DNA from: Paraburkholderia kururiensis
GTDB taxonomy: Bacteria > Pseudomonadota > Gammaproteobacteria > Burkholderiales > Burkholderiaceae
Direction of reading: 5' to 3'
Length of the DNA stretch: 64,000 nucleotides
Assembly (NCBI RefSeq): GCF_034424375.1
Contig: NZ_CP139965.1
Coordinates: forward strand, 4,526,001-4,590,000
This document shows positions 7,891 through 15,688 of this stretch, in pieces. The notes under the pieces are model-generated. The model ran no database searches. It had not been told where the DNA came from and saw only the letters and a program-made list of their open reading frames with translations. Every line of letters begins with the position of its first letter. Positions within the stretch are counted from its first letter, which is position 1. Position numbers and translations under genes: made by a program.

Positions 7891-8787
7891 ATGTCCTTCG
7901 AGGCCTTCACACCCTTTCGCGTGACGACTGCCACAAGCGGTGTCGATATTTTCGGGGTGAAGGGCGGTTCCGGTCCGCCCTTGCTGCTGCTTCACGGCCA
8001 TCCGCAAACGCACATGATCTGGCATCGGTGCGTAGCTGCGCTGGCGCGGCACTTCACGGTGATTGCCACCGACCTGCGCGGCTACGGCGCGTCGGGCAAA
8101 CCCGCGAGCGACGAGCGGCACACGCCGTACTCGAAACGCGCGATGGCCGCCGACCAGGTGGAGGTGATGCGTCACTTCGGCTTCGAGCGCTTTCTGGTCT
8201 GCGCGCACGACCGCGGCGCCCGCGTGGCGCACCGCATGGCGCTGGACCATACGGGCGCCGTGGAGCGGCTGATGCTGCTCGACATTGCGCCCACGCTCGC
8301 CATGTACGAAGCCACGGACCGCACCTTCGCCACGCTCTACTTCCACTGGTTCTTCCTGATCCAGCCGGAGCCGTTGCCGGAGACGCTCATCGGCGCCAAT
8401 CCCGATGTCTATGTGGAGCGCGTGATGGGCGGCCGCCATGCGGGTCTCGCGCCGTTCGCGCCGCACGCGCTCGACGCCTACCGCAGCGCGTTGCGCCAGC
8501 CCGGCGCCGTGCATGCGATGTGCGAGGACTACCGCGCCTCTGCCACCATCGACCTCGAACACGATCGCGCCGACATCGAACGCGGCAACAAGGTGGCGTG
8601 TCCGCTGCGCGTGCTGTGGGGCGAGAAGGGCGTGGTGGAGCGCTGCTTCAGGCCGCTCGACGAATGGCGCAAGGTGGCCCGCGACGTGAGCGGCCGCGCG
8701 CTGCCGTGCGGCCACTACGTTCCCGAAGAGGCGCCCGAATTGCTGGTCGACGAAATGCTGTCGTTCTTCGAGGCGCTGGACCGCTGA
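7891..8787 (+). CDS. Haloacetate/fluoroacetate dehalogenase-type alpha/beta hydrolase
   Basis: A 298-residue hydrolase expected to release halide from haloacetate, giving glycolate, through an aspartyl ester. The whole active-site set of fluoroacetate dehalogenases is visible: oxyanion-side HGHP (35-38), nucleophile D107 followed by R108 and R111 (HDRGAR), D131, the halide pocket H152-W153 (FHWFF) and Y214, and catalytic H275 (CGHYVP). Spacing from D107 to W153 equals that of the Rhodopseudomonas enzyme (D110, R111, R114, D134, H155, W156). The start at 7891 is preceded by AAGAGA. It stands alone as a transcript. An epoxide hydrolase is less likely because the H-W-Y fluoride pocket is intact. 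Confidence 0.85.
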   Translation: MSFEAFTPFRVTTATSGVDIFGVKGGSGPPLLLLHGHPQTHMIWHRCVAALARHFTVIATDLRGYGASGKPASDERHTPYSKRAMAADQVEVMRHFGFERFLVCAHDRGARVAHRMALDHTGAVERLMLLDIAPTLAMYEATDRTFATLYFHWFFLIQPEPLPETLIGANPDVYVERVMGGRHAGLAPFAPHALDAYRSALRQPGAVHAMCEDYRASATIDLEHDRADIERGNKVACPLRVLWGEKGVVERCFRPLDEWRKVARDVSGRALPCGHYVPEEAPELLVDEMLSFFEALDR

Positions 8788-8826
8788 CGCCTCGTCCCAC
8801 TCATCCACGGCACGCGCGTTGCTGAA

Positions 8827-9300
8827 TCACGGCAACGGCGGCAGCCGCCTTGCCACCGGCGTGGACTTCACGATGGCCGTGCTCGTTTCGGCACGCTCGG
8901 TGACCTTCGCGAGAATCTCGTCGAGCTGATCGATGGAGTGCAGATAGAGTCGCGCGATGAAGCAGTCGTCGCCCGTCACCTTGTCGCATTCCACGAACTC
9001 GGGAATTCGCCGGATCACTTCTTCCACGAGGTGCAACTGCCCCGGCAGCGGCTTCACGCGCACGATGGCCTGCAACGTGTAGCCGAGCGCGCACGGATTG
9101 AGGCGGACCGTGAAGCCTTCGATCACGCCCTGCGCTTCGAGCCGCCGCAGACGTTCGGCCGTGCTCGGCGCCGAAAGCCCGACGCGGCGCGCGAGTTCGC
9201 TCACGGGCTGGCGCGCGTCATCGGCGAGGGCGGAGAGGAGTGTGCGGTCCGTTTCGTCCAGCATGACGGACGCGGTCGGCGATGCAAGGCGTTTGTTCAT
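8827..9300 (-). CDS. Lrp/AsnC-family transcriptional regulator
   Basis: A 157-residue regulator: an N-terminal helix-turn-helix (about residues 13-60, ARQPVSELARRVGLSAPSTAERLRRLE) and a RAM ligand-binding domain (about 75-150). Start 9300 has a GAAGG ribosome site; a longer in-frame start at 9351 lacks one. It is divergent from the EamA transporter gene across 134 bases, an arrangement common for Lrp-type regulators of amino-acid exporters. The likely ligand is an amino acid, but which one cannot be read here. Confidence 0.9.
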   Translation of the reverse strand: MNKRLASPTASVMLDETDRTLLSALADDARQPVSELARRVGLSAPSTAERLRRLEAQGVIEGFTVRLNPCALGYTLQAIVRVKPLPGQLHLVEEVIRRIPEFVECDKVTGDDCFIARLYLHSIDQLDEILAKVTERAETSTAIVKSTPVARRLPPLP

Positions 9301-9373
9301 GATGACCTTCGATTCATAGGCGAAAGGGCATTCGAGCCTCAATTTCAGCATATCTATCGCACGCCCGAATCTC

Positions 9374-9379
9374 TACACT
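9374..9379 (+). promoter_or_regulatory. Possible -10 element for the EamA gene
   Basis: TACACT lies 55 bases upstream of the transporter start, within the divergent Lrp/EamA gap. No good -35 hexamer is present, which would suit activation by the Lrp protein. Low certainty. Confidence 0.3.
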
Positions 9380-9434
9380 GAATCGCGACTTCGTCGTGTC
9401 TTCGCGTTGTCGAGAACAAAGGAGAGTGACAGGC

Positions 9435-10376
9435 ATGGCTTCAAGCGAAATCCGCCGCGGCGCCGCCGAGATGACCGTCGCGATGCTGATGTCGGGATCG
9501 ATCGGCTGGCTCGTGGTGTCGTCGCAGCAACCCGCGCTCAACGTCGTGTTTCTTCGCTGCGTGTTCGGCGGCGCGACGCTCGCGTTGATCTGTGCGGCGC
9601 TCGGGCTGCTGAAACGCGCGCTGCTGTCGTGGCGCATCGTCGGGCTCGCCGTACTGGGCGCCGTCGCCATCGTGCTCAACTGGGTCTTGCTGTTCGCCGC
9701 GTATTCGCGTGCGTCGATCTCGATGGCCACGGCGGTCTACAACACGCAACCGTTCATGCTGGTGGCGCTCGGGGCGGTAGTGTTTCGCGAGCGCCTGACG
9801 GCTTCCACGGTGGTGTGGCTGCTCGTGGCGTTCGTCGGGCTCGTGTTCGTCGTGAAGGTGGAGCCGGCGGTGCTCGCCGTGCCGGGGCAATACCTGCAAG
9901 GTGTCGCGCTCGCGGTGGGCGCGGCCTTCCTGTATGCCGTGTCGTCCATCATCACGAAGCACCTGAAGGGCACGCCGCCGCATCTCATTGCGCTTGTGCA
10001 GCTCGCGTTCGGCGCGGTGGCGCTCGCACCGCTCGCGCGCTTCGACGCGATGCCGGTTACGGCGGTGCACTGGGCGCAGCTCGTGACGCTCGGCGTGGTG
10101 AACACCGGCGTGATGTACGTGCTGCTTTACGGTGCCATCCAGAAACTGCCCACGGCGATGACGGGCGCGCTGTCGTTCATCTATCCCGTGGTGGCCATCG
10201 TGGTGGATCGCGTGGCGTTCGGTCAGCGGCTGGCGTGGATCCAGCTGCTGGGTGCGGTGCTGATTCTGCTTGCGGCGGCGGGTGTGAACCTGGGCTGGCG
10301 CATCGTGCCGCAGCGGCGCGCGCGTCGGCGGGAAGGGCAATCTGCCGCCTGCAATGCGTCTGTAGGCCGTCGTTAA
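9435..10376 (+). CDS. EamA/DMT-family transporter
   Basis: A 313-residue inner-membrane protein with about ten hydrophobic segments arranged as two EamA repeats (roughly residues 10-140 and 155-290). Members export amino acids, metabolites or drugs. Start 9435 is preceded by AAGGAGAG at usual distance. The divergent Lrp/AsnC gene suggests amino-acid-responsive control and an amino-acid or related substrate. A cluster of basic residues ends the protein (RRARRREG), consistent with a cytoplasmic C-terminus. Confidence 0.9.
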   Translation: MASSEIRRGAAEMTVAMLMSGSIGWLVVSSQQPALNVVFLRCVFGGATLALICAALGLLKRALLSWRIVGLAVLGAVAIVLNWVLLFAAYSRASISMATAVYNTQPFMLVALGAVVFRERLTASTVVWLLVAFVGLVFVVKVEPAVLAVPGQYLQGVALAVGAAFLYAVSSIITKHLKGTPPHLIALVQLAFGAVALAPLARFDAMPVTAVHWAQLVTLGVVNTGVMYVLLYGAIQKLPTAMTGALSFIYPVVAIVVDRVAFGQRLAWIQLLGAVLILLAAAGVNLGWRIVPQRRARRREGQSAACNASVGRR

Positions 10377-10619
10377 GCACGCGTCAAACTTCTGTAGGGA
10401 AATCACCGATGCGGGGCCCAGGGGGCGCCGGTATGATGCGTGGGACGCTGATCACGTCGAAAATTGCGCCGTTCGCTGTCCGCTTAAGGTGTTCACTTTA
10501 GGGTCTGCGAGCGGCTTTCTTTTTGGTGCGGCGGCTGGATGGTTTCGATGGCCGCTTTCACCATTCCTCGCTTTTCTGTTTCTGCTTGAGAGCCCGCGCG
10601 CTTGTTTGCGCATGCGGCT

Positions 10620-11561
10620 TCATACCGACCCGCGCGGCGCCGTGACGCGTTCGCCTTCCACCCCCAGCGCCCCGTTCTTCGCGAGATCTTCGAGCACGCT
10701 GCGCATGAGCGCGGGCCACGCGTGGCGCGGTGCGAGCATGGCGGCCGCGGCGCCCATGATGTGCGCGCCGTCGAGCATGTCGAGCAGCGCCGCAAAGGTG
10801 GTCTGCCGCAGTTCGAGCAACTTGAATACGGTCAGCACTTTCAGTGCGTTCTTCGCGTTGCGCGTGGGGTCCGCGCGCAGCCACGCAAGGCGCGAAAACG
10901 CGCGGTCCAGCGCCTCCTGCACGTTCGTGAATGGCGCGCCGTGTCCCGGCACGACGACGGCGACGTCCAGCTTCGCGATGGCTTCGAGCACCGCCTGCTG
11001 CTCGGCAAAGCCTTCGTCAGATTCCCCATCGAGTGCGGGGAAGATCACGCCGAAGCCGTTCTGCCATAGCGCGTCCGCGCTGATTAACACGCGTTCGCTC
11101 GCGCAGTAGAGCATGACCGAATGCGGATCGTGCCCCGGCGCGCCGAGCACGTCCCACCGCGGGCCGCCCAGCACGAGCGCGGCGCCGGGCGCGAGGGTGC
11201 CCGAGAAAGCGAAGCGCTCGCAGGTCTGCCCGGTGCCGCGGAACGTCAGCCGGTGTTCGTCCCACGCGCTCACTGCGTCGGCTTCGGCGACGGGAATGAG
11301 CGTGTCGCAGGTCCATTCGGCTTGCAGTCGCGCGTTGCCGCCGCAATGGTCCGAATGCAGATGCGTGTTCACGATGAGATCGAGCGGACGTGCCCCCAGC
11401 GCGTGACGCACGAGTTCGACTGTCTGCGCCTCGTGCGTCGCGTAACCGGTATCGACGATGGCGGCCTGCGTGTCGTCCACGAAGAGCACGTTGTTGGACG
11501 AGAGCCAGCCGCGTTCGAAGACGCGCATCGAAGCGGGCAGGCGCGGCGTGTCGAGGTTCAT
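10620..11561 (-). CDS. MBL-fold metallo-hydrolase (last gene of the ghrA-mvaB operon)
   Basis: A 313-residue zinc metallo-beta-lactamase-fold hydrolase, glyoxalase-II-like. The metal motif THLHSDH (66-72: H67, H69, D71, H72) is intact, followed by the family's GHDPHS and PGHGAPF histidine loops. The C-terminal 80 residues are helical and may shape the substrate site. It starts ten bases after the maoC-like stop, so it is very probably co-transcribed with it. The context (HMG-CoA lyase, hydratase) suggests a thioester or lactone substrate, but that is inference. No strong ribosome site is visible; translational coupling is likely. Confidence 0.88.
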   Translation of the reverse strand: MNLDTPRLPASMRVFERGWLSSNNVLFVDDTQAAIVDTGYATHEAQTVELVRHALGARPLDLIVNTHLHSDHCGGNARLQAEWTCDTLIPVAEADAVSAWDEHRLTFRGTGQTCERFAFSGTLAPGAALVLGGPRWDVLGAPGHDPHSVMLYCASERVLISADALWQNGFGVIFPALDGESDEGFAEQQAVLEAIAKLDVAVVVPGHGAPFTNVQEALDRAFSRLAWLRADPTRNAKNALKVLTVFKLLELRQTTFAALLDMLDGAHIMGAAAAMLAPRHAWPALMRSVLEDLAKNGALGVEGERVTAPRGSV

Positions 11562-11571
11562 CGTCGCGCGA

Positions 11572-12024
11572 TCACGAACCGCTGGACGCCGACGGCTTCG
11601 GCATCACGAGAATCGTCGCCTTGCCCGCCACGACGGTTTCGCCGCGCTGGTTCGCGACGCTGCCTTCCAGTTGCACGAGGTCGCCGTCGAGGCTCGGCTT
11701 CCACCATGCATCGGTCACGCGCCACGTCATGGTGAGCGTGTCGCCCGCGTGTGCGGCGCGCTTGAGCTTCACGTCGAACTCGAGCCCGAGCGGCTGCGCG
11801 TACTGCGAGAAGTGGGTAGCGAGCAGTGCCATGAAGTGCGCGGTGGGCTGCGTGCCGGATGCGATGAGTCCGCCGAAGCGGCTTTGCGCCGCGTACGCGT
11901 CGTCGTGATGCAGCGGGTTGCGGTCGTCCACGAGCGTAGCGAACGACTTGATGGACTCTGCGGTGAGCGCGAGCGTGCACGTGCACGTTTCGCCCATCGT
12001 CACCACGCGCGGCGGCGCATTCAT
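11572..12024 (-). CDS. MaoC-like (R)-enoyl-CoA hydratase
   Basis: A 150-residue single hot-dog protein. The hydratase motif is complete: D..NPLHHDD (about residues 33-42) followed by FGGLIASG (50-57), placing the catalytic aspartate and histidine as in PhaJ/MaoC enzymes, which hydrate trans-2-enoyl-CoA to (R)-3-hydroxyacyl-CoA. Its ATG overlaps the stop of the DUF1289 gene in ATGA (12021-12024), a sign of coupled translation. A longer frame to 12069 lies inside that gene and is unlikely. The preferred chain length is unknown. Confidence 0.87.
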   Translation of the reverse strand: MNAPPRVVTMGETCTCTLALTAESIKSFATLVDDRNPLHHDDAYAAQSRFGGLIASGTQPTAHFMALLATHFSQYAQPLGLEFDVKLKRAAHAGDTLTMTWRVTDAWWKPSLDGDLVQLEGSVANQRGETVVAGKATILVMPKPSASSGS

Positions 12025-12239
12025 GGCGAGCCGACGAGTTGCGCGTGGCGCCGCTCGATGGCGTCCCACACGGCGCGCTTCGCGGCGTCGTCGAACGACG
12101 ACCAGCCGGCGATTTCATCGATGGTGCGCAGGCATCCTTCGCACCATCCGGTGGCCGCGCTCATCTTGCAGACGTTGATGCACGGCGACGGCACGGGCGT
12201 GCGGTCCTGCGGCGGCGTGTGGTCTTGCGATGCGCTCAT
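12021..12239 (-). CDS. DUF1289 small cysteine-rich protein
   Basis: A 72-residue protein of the DUF1289 family. Four cysteines (C20, C24, C33, C36; SPCINVCK and GWCEGCLRT) could bind zinc or an iron-sulfur cluster, followed by the family's EIAGWS motif. The function is not established. It overlaps both neighbours: its ATG shares a base with the ybaK stop (TGATG at 12237-12241), and its stop overlaps the maoC-like start, so it sits inside a translationally coupled cassette. Confidence 0.85.
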   Translation of the reverse strand: MSASQDHTPPQDRTPVPSPCINVCKMSAATGWCEGCLRTIDEIAGWSSFDDAAKRAVWDAIERRHAQLVGSP

Positions 12240-12772
12240 CACGACGCGTCGCGCAGCGCGACGTCCGCGACGGGTGCGCCGGTCAGCGCAATCAACTCGT
12301 CGGGCGAGAGGTTGAACACGGCGTGCGGATGCCCCGCCGCGGCCCAGAGGCTCGCGAGTTCGAGCAGGTCTGCGTCGATCAGCGTGACAGGCGGCACGGC
12401 ATGTCCGATCGGACACACACCGCCAATCGCGTAGCCCGTTTTCTCGCGCACGAACTTCGCGTCCGCACGCCCCACGGCGCCTACGTGCGCCGCCACCTTC
12501 TTTTCATCCACGCGATTCGCGCCGCTTGCGATGACGAGCACGGGCGCGTCGTCTTCCACGCGGCGAAACAGGATCGACTTCGCGATCTGCGCGACCGAGC
12601 AGCCGAGTCCCGCCGCCGCTTCCGCCGAGGTCTTGCCGGTTTCCGGCAGCATGACCACGGGCTTCGTGTGACCGCGCTCGCGCAGCAGCAGCGCGACGCG
12701 ACGCGCGGAGTCGGGCAGGGTGTCGAGGTTGTTTTGCGTGTCCTGGTTGTCGGGTGCGATGTTTTCCGTCAT
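12239..12772 (-). CDS. YbaK/EbsC-family aminoacyl-tRNA deacylase
   Basis: A 177-residue YbaK/ProX-fold protein expected to hydrolyse mischarged aminoacyl-tRNA (for example Cys-tRNAPro) in the cytoplasm. Family signs are the lysine-bearing strand AQIAKSILFR and the substrate loop GYAIGGVCPIGH (about 112-123). Proteins of this branch are often annotated only as editing-domain homologues, so tRNA specificity is uncertain. It follows mvaB by 79 bases and overlaps the DUF1289 gene by one base. Confidence 0.88.
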   Translation of the reverse strand: MTENIAPDNQDTQNNLDTLPDSARRVALLLRERGHTKPVVMLPETGKTSAEAAAGLGCSVAQIAKSILFRRVEDDAPVLVIASGANRVDEKKVAAHVGAVGRADAKFVREKTGYAIGGVCPIGHAVPPVTLIDADLLELASLWAAAGHPHAVFNLSPDELIALTGAPVADVALRDAS

Positions 12773-12851
12773 GTCGATGTTTCCGCTTTTTTTCCGGTGG
12801 CTTCTGTTTGCAGCTGTCCTGGGTCAGTTCGTTGCGTGCAGGCGAGCGCGA

Positions 12852-13778
12852 TTACACGCAACGCGCCGCGGCGCCGCGGGCCTTCGCGAGCAGCGCCTTG
12901 CCCGCGCGCGAAGCATTGGCGCGGCCAATCGCCGTCGAGATGAAATCGCCCGCGGCCACCACCTGATCGAGGTCGATGCCGGTGCGAATGCCGAGGCCGT
13001 TCATCAGGTACAGCACGTCTTCGGTCGCGACGTTGCCCGTTGCGCCCTTCGCGTACGGGCAACCACCGAGGCCTGCCACGGACGCATGAAAAATCTCGAT
13101 GCCTTCCAGCAGCGCCGCGTAGATGTTGGCGAGCGCCTGGCCATACGTGTCGTGAAAGTGGCCCGACAGCCGTTCGCGCGCAAACACTTTCGTCACGGCC
13201 TCGTAGACTTCGCGCGTGCGCTTCGGCGTGCCTACGCCGATGGTGTCTGCAATGTCGATCTCGTCGCAGCCCAATGCCGCGAAGCGTTCGACCACGTCCA
13301 CCACGGAAGCCACCGGCACCTCGCCCTGATACGGGCAGCCCAGCGCGCACGACACGCTGCCGCGCACGCGCATGCCGTGCGCCTTCGCGGCTTGCGCAAC
13401 GGGCGCGAAGCGCTCGATGCTCTCGGCAATGCTGCAGTTGATGTTCTTCTGCGAGAACGCTTCGCTCGCGGCGCCGAAGATGACGATCTCGTCTGCGTTC
13501 GCGACCTGTGCGCCTTCGAAGCCGCGCATGTTCGGCGTGAGCACGGAGTAGATGGCGCCCGCGCGGCGCTCGATGCTGGCCATCACTTCCGCGCCGTCCG
13601 CCATCTGCGGCACCCATTTCGGCGAGACGAACGACGCCGACTCGATGTTCGGAAAGCCCGCCGCCGAAAGCCGGTTGATGAGTTCGATCTTGATCTCGGT
13701 GGGCACGAATTCCTTCTCGTTCTGCAAGCCGTCGCGCGGCCCCACTTCAACGATCTTCACTGTTGCTGGCAATGCCAT
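12852..13778 (-). CDS. mvaB: Hydroxymethylglutaryl-CoA lyase
   Basis: A 308-residue DRE-TIM-type lyase cleaving HMG-CoA to acetoacetate and acetyl-CoA, the last step of leucine breakdown. Visible active-site parts are VGPRDGLQN with R15-D16, the metal pair H207/H209 (GHFHD), and catalytic C240 in GGCPYAKGATGN. Start 13778 follows CAGGAGAGGG; a much longer open frame upstream is an artefact of GC-rich sequence. It lies 47 bases after ghrA and leads into ybaK, so one transcript is likely. The usual liu partners are not adjacent. Confidence 0.95.
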   Translation of the reverse strand: MALPATVKIVEVGPRDGLQNEKEFVPTEIKIELINRLSAAGFPNIESASFVSPKWVPQMADGAEVMASIERRAGAIYSVLTPNMRGFEGAQVANADEIVIFGAASEAFSQKNINCSIAESIERFAPVAQAAKAHGMRVRGSVSCALGCPYQGEVPVASVVDVVERFAALGCDEIDIADTIGVGTPKRTREVYEAVTKVFARERLSGHFHDTYGQALANIYAALLEGIEIFHASVAGLGGCPYAKGATGNVATEDVLYLMNGLGIRTGIDLDQVVAAGDFISTAIGRANASRAGKALLAKARGAAARCV

Positions 13779-13825
13779 GTCCCTCTCCTGCGGTTGTGCT
13801 GCTGCCGTTGTCTGCTGTGGCGGCC

Positions 13826-14791
13826 TCAATAGCCGCGCTCGCGCTCCACGATGCCGCTGATCGGCTCGCCACGCGCGAGCGATGCAATCTTTTGCGCCAC
13901 CTGCTCGATACTTTCGTCGCGCAGCGTTTGCGCCGCGCTGTGCGGCGTGATCGTGATGCGCGGCTCGCTCCAGAACGGATGCGCTGCGGGCAGCGGTTCC
14001 TCGCGAAATACGTCGAGCGTGGCCGCTGCGATCTGGCCGTGCGCGAGCGCATCGATCAGATCGTGTTCGACCAGATGCCCGCCGCGCGCCACGTTGACGA
14101 GATACGCGCCACGCGCGAGCTTCGAGAACGTGCGGGCGTTCAGGACGTCGGCCGTATCGGGCGTGTGCGGCAATAGATTGACGAGCACCTTCACGCCATC
14201 GAGAAACGCGTCGAACGCCGCGCCGTGCAGTTCGCCCGACGAGCATGCAACGCCTTCGATCCGTTTCGCGTTGCGGCTGAAACCGCGCACCGGCAAACCG
14301 AGCGCGGCCAGCGCGTGCGCCACCTGAGTGCCGAGCACGCCGAGGCCCATCACGCCCACCGTGAACGTGGCGCGCGGATGCGGTTCCAGCACCTTCCAGC
14401 GGCGCGCCTGCTGAAGCTGCTCGTACTCGTCGAAGCGGCGCAGGTAGCGCAGCACCGCATGGGCGATGTACTCGACCATCTGCTGGCCCATGCCCGTGTC
14501 TTCCAGACGCACGAGCAGCGCGTCGCGCGGCAGCGTGCCGGGGAAGTCGCGTTCGAGTCCGAGTATCGCGTCCACGCCTGCGCCCAGGTTGAAGATGGCG
14601 CGCAGGTCGTGGCGCCCCGCGAAGAGTTCGCGCGGCGGACGCCACACCACCGCGTAGTCGGCGCCGGCATGGTCGCCGGGCTGCCACTCGCGCAGCTCGG
14701 CGTGCGGCAGCGCCTGTTGCAGACCGCGCAGCCAGGCGTCGTTGTCCGCGGTGTCGTGGTTCGAGTGCGGCTGATAGAACAGGATCTTCAT
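13826..14791 (-). CDS. ghrA: Glyoxylate/hydroxypyruvate reductase A
   Basis: A 321-residue D-2-hydroxyacid dehydrogenase of the GhrA (YcdW) branch, reducing glyoxylate to glycolate and hydroxypyruvate to glycerate with NADPH. The nucleotide fold carries GLGVLG (about 147-152), then the substrate arginine in NVARGGHLVEHD and the catalytic histidine in PHSAAQ. Start 14791 begins MKILFYQPHSNHD, the family's N-terminus. First gene of a minus-strand run of six (ghrA-mvaB-ybaK-DUF1289-maoC-MBL). Confidence 0.9.
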   Translation of the reverse strand: MKILFYQPHSNHDTADNDAWLRGLQQALPHAELREWQPGDHAGADYAVVWRPPRELFAGRHDLRAIFNLGAGVDAILGLERDFPGTLPRDALLVRLEDTGMGQQMVEYIAHAVLRYLRRFDEYEQLQQARRWKVLEPHPRATFTVGVMGLGVLGTQVAHALAALGLPVRGFSRNAKRIEGVACSSGELHGAAFDAFLDGVKVLVNLLPHTPDTADVLNARTFSKLARGAYLVNVARGGHLVEHDLIDALAHGQIAAATLDVFREEPLPAAHPFWSEPRITITPHSAAQTLRDESIEQVAQKIASLARGEPISGIVERERGY

Positions 14792-15046
14792 CGAATGCGC
14801 GTGGAGCTTGAGAAGGCTTTGGAAGCCGCAAGAAGGCACAAGCAGGCGGGCAGAAGCGCTCGTGTGAGCGGGCGACCGCCATGCGGAAGCGTTCATTCTA
14901 CTTTTTCGACCGACGTTGCGCCCGCGCGCAGCAAGGCGTTCGCGCCGAAGCGGCGCGCCGGAAAAAACAAAGCAAAAAAAATTGGTTCGGCGCTGCGACG
15001 GTGCAGGCCACAATCCGTTCACAGATTCCGGAAGCGGGGAAAAATC

Positions 15047-15649
15047 ATGCTTTCGTGCAGCAAATCGACGTGGCCGCCGCGACTCGTGACGGTGCCGGGC
15101 CTTCATGGCAGCGAGGGCGCGCACTGGCAGACCTGGCTCGAGCGCCAGTTTCCGCGCTCGTTGCGCGTGGAGCAGGCGGACTGGGATGCGCCCAATCTCG
15201 CGGTGTGGGGCGAGGCGCTAGGCGCGCTGCTGGCGCGTGAACGCGGGCCGTTCGTGCTGGCCGCGCACAGCTTCGGGTGCCTTGCGACGGCGCACGCGTT
15301 GCTCCAGGGTAGTAGCGCCGCGGACGTGGCGGGCGTGCTGCTCGTCGCGCCCGCGAGTCCGGAGAAGTTTCGTTTTGCGGGCGCGCTCGAGCCGCGGCGG
15401 CTGCCGGTGCCGTCCATTCTGATCGGCAGCGAAACGGACCCGTGGATGCCTGCCGCCGGCGCCCTCGCGCTCGCGCAGCACCTGGGCAGCGCGTTCGTGA
15501 ATCTGGGCGACGCGGGGCACATCAACACGGCGGCCGGGTTCGGTCCGTGGCCGCGCGCAAAGCATTTCGTCGATACGCTGATTCACTGCGCAGCCCCGCG
15601 CCGCTTTCGCGAAGCGCCGCAGACCGAGGACGCGCACGCGTTCGTGTAA
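15047..15649 (+). CDS. RBBP9/YdeN-family serine hydrolase
   Basis: A 200-residue small alpha/beta hydrolase. The family opening PGLHGSEGAHWQTW (about 17-30), nucleophile elbow AHSFG (serine near residue 75), DPWMPA (acid region) and GDAGHIN (catalytic histidine) are all present. Substrates of this family are mostly unknown. It faces bioB with 39 bases between stop codons. Because the local biotin operon lacks a BioH-type esterase, a role there is conceivable but not shown. The start at 15047 follows a GGGGA stretch at fair distance. Confidence 0.85.
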   Translation: MLSCSKSTWPPRLVTVPGLHGSEGAHWQTWLERQFPRSLRVEQADWDAPNLAVWGEALGALLARERGPFVLAAHSFGCLATAHALLQGSSAADVAGVLLVAPASPEKFRFAGALEPRRLPVPSILIGSETDPWMPAAGALALAQHLGSAFVNLGDAGHINTAAGFGPWPRAKHFVDTLIHCAAPRRFREAPQTEDAHAFV

Positions 15650-15688
15650 TCGCACCGCTTTGTTCACGGCATCAGCGCATGCGTTCGA

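Noticed and set aside
12852..14882. Apparent 676-residue HMG-CoA lyase fusion
   Set aside because: The first half is the wrong frame of ghrA, and a strong ribosome site and family N-terminus lie at 13778.
14225..15649. Apparent 474-residue extended serine hydrolase
   Set aside because: The extension is antisense to ghrA. The real protein begins at 15047 with the family opening.
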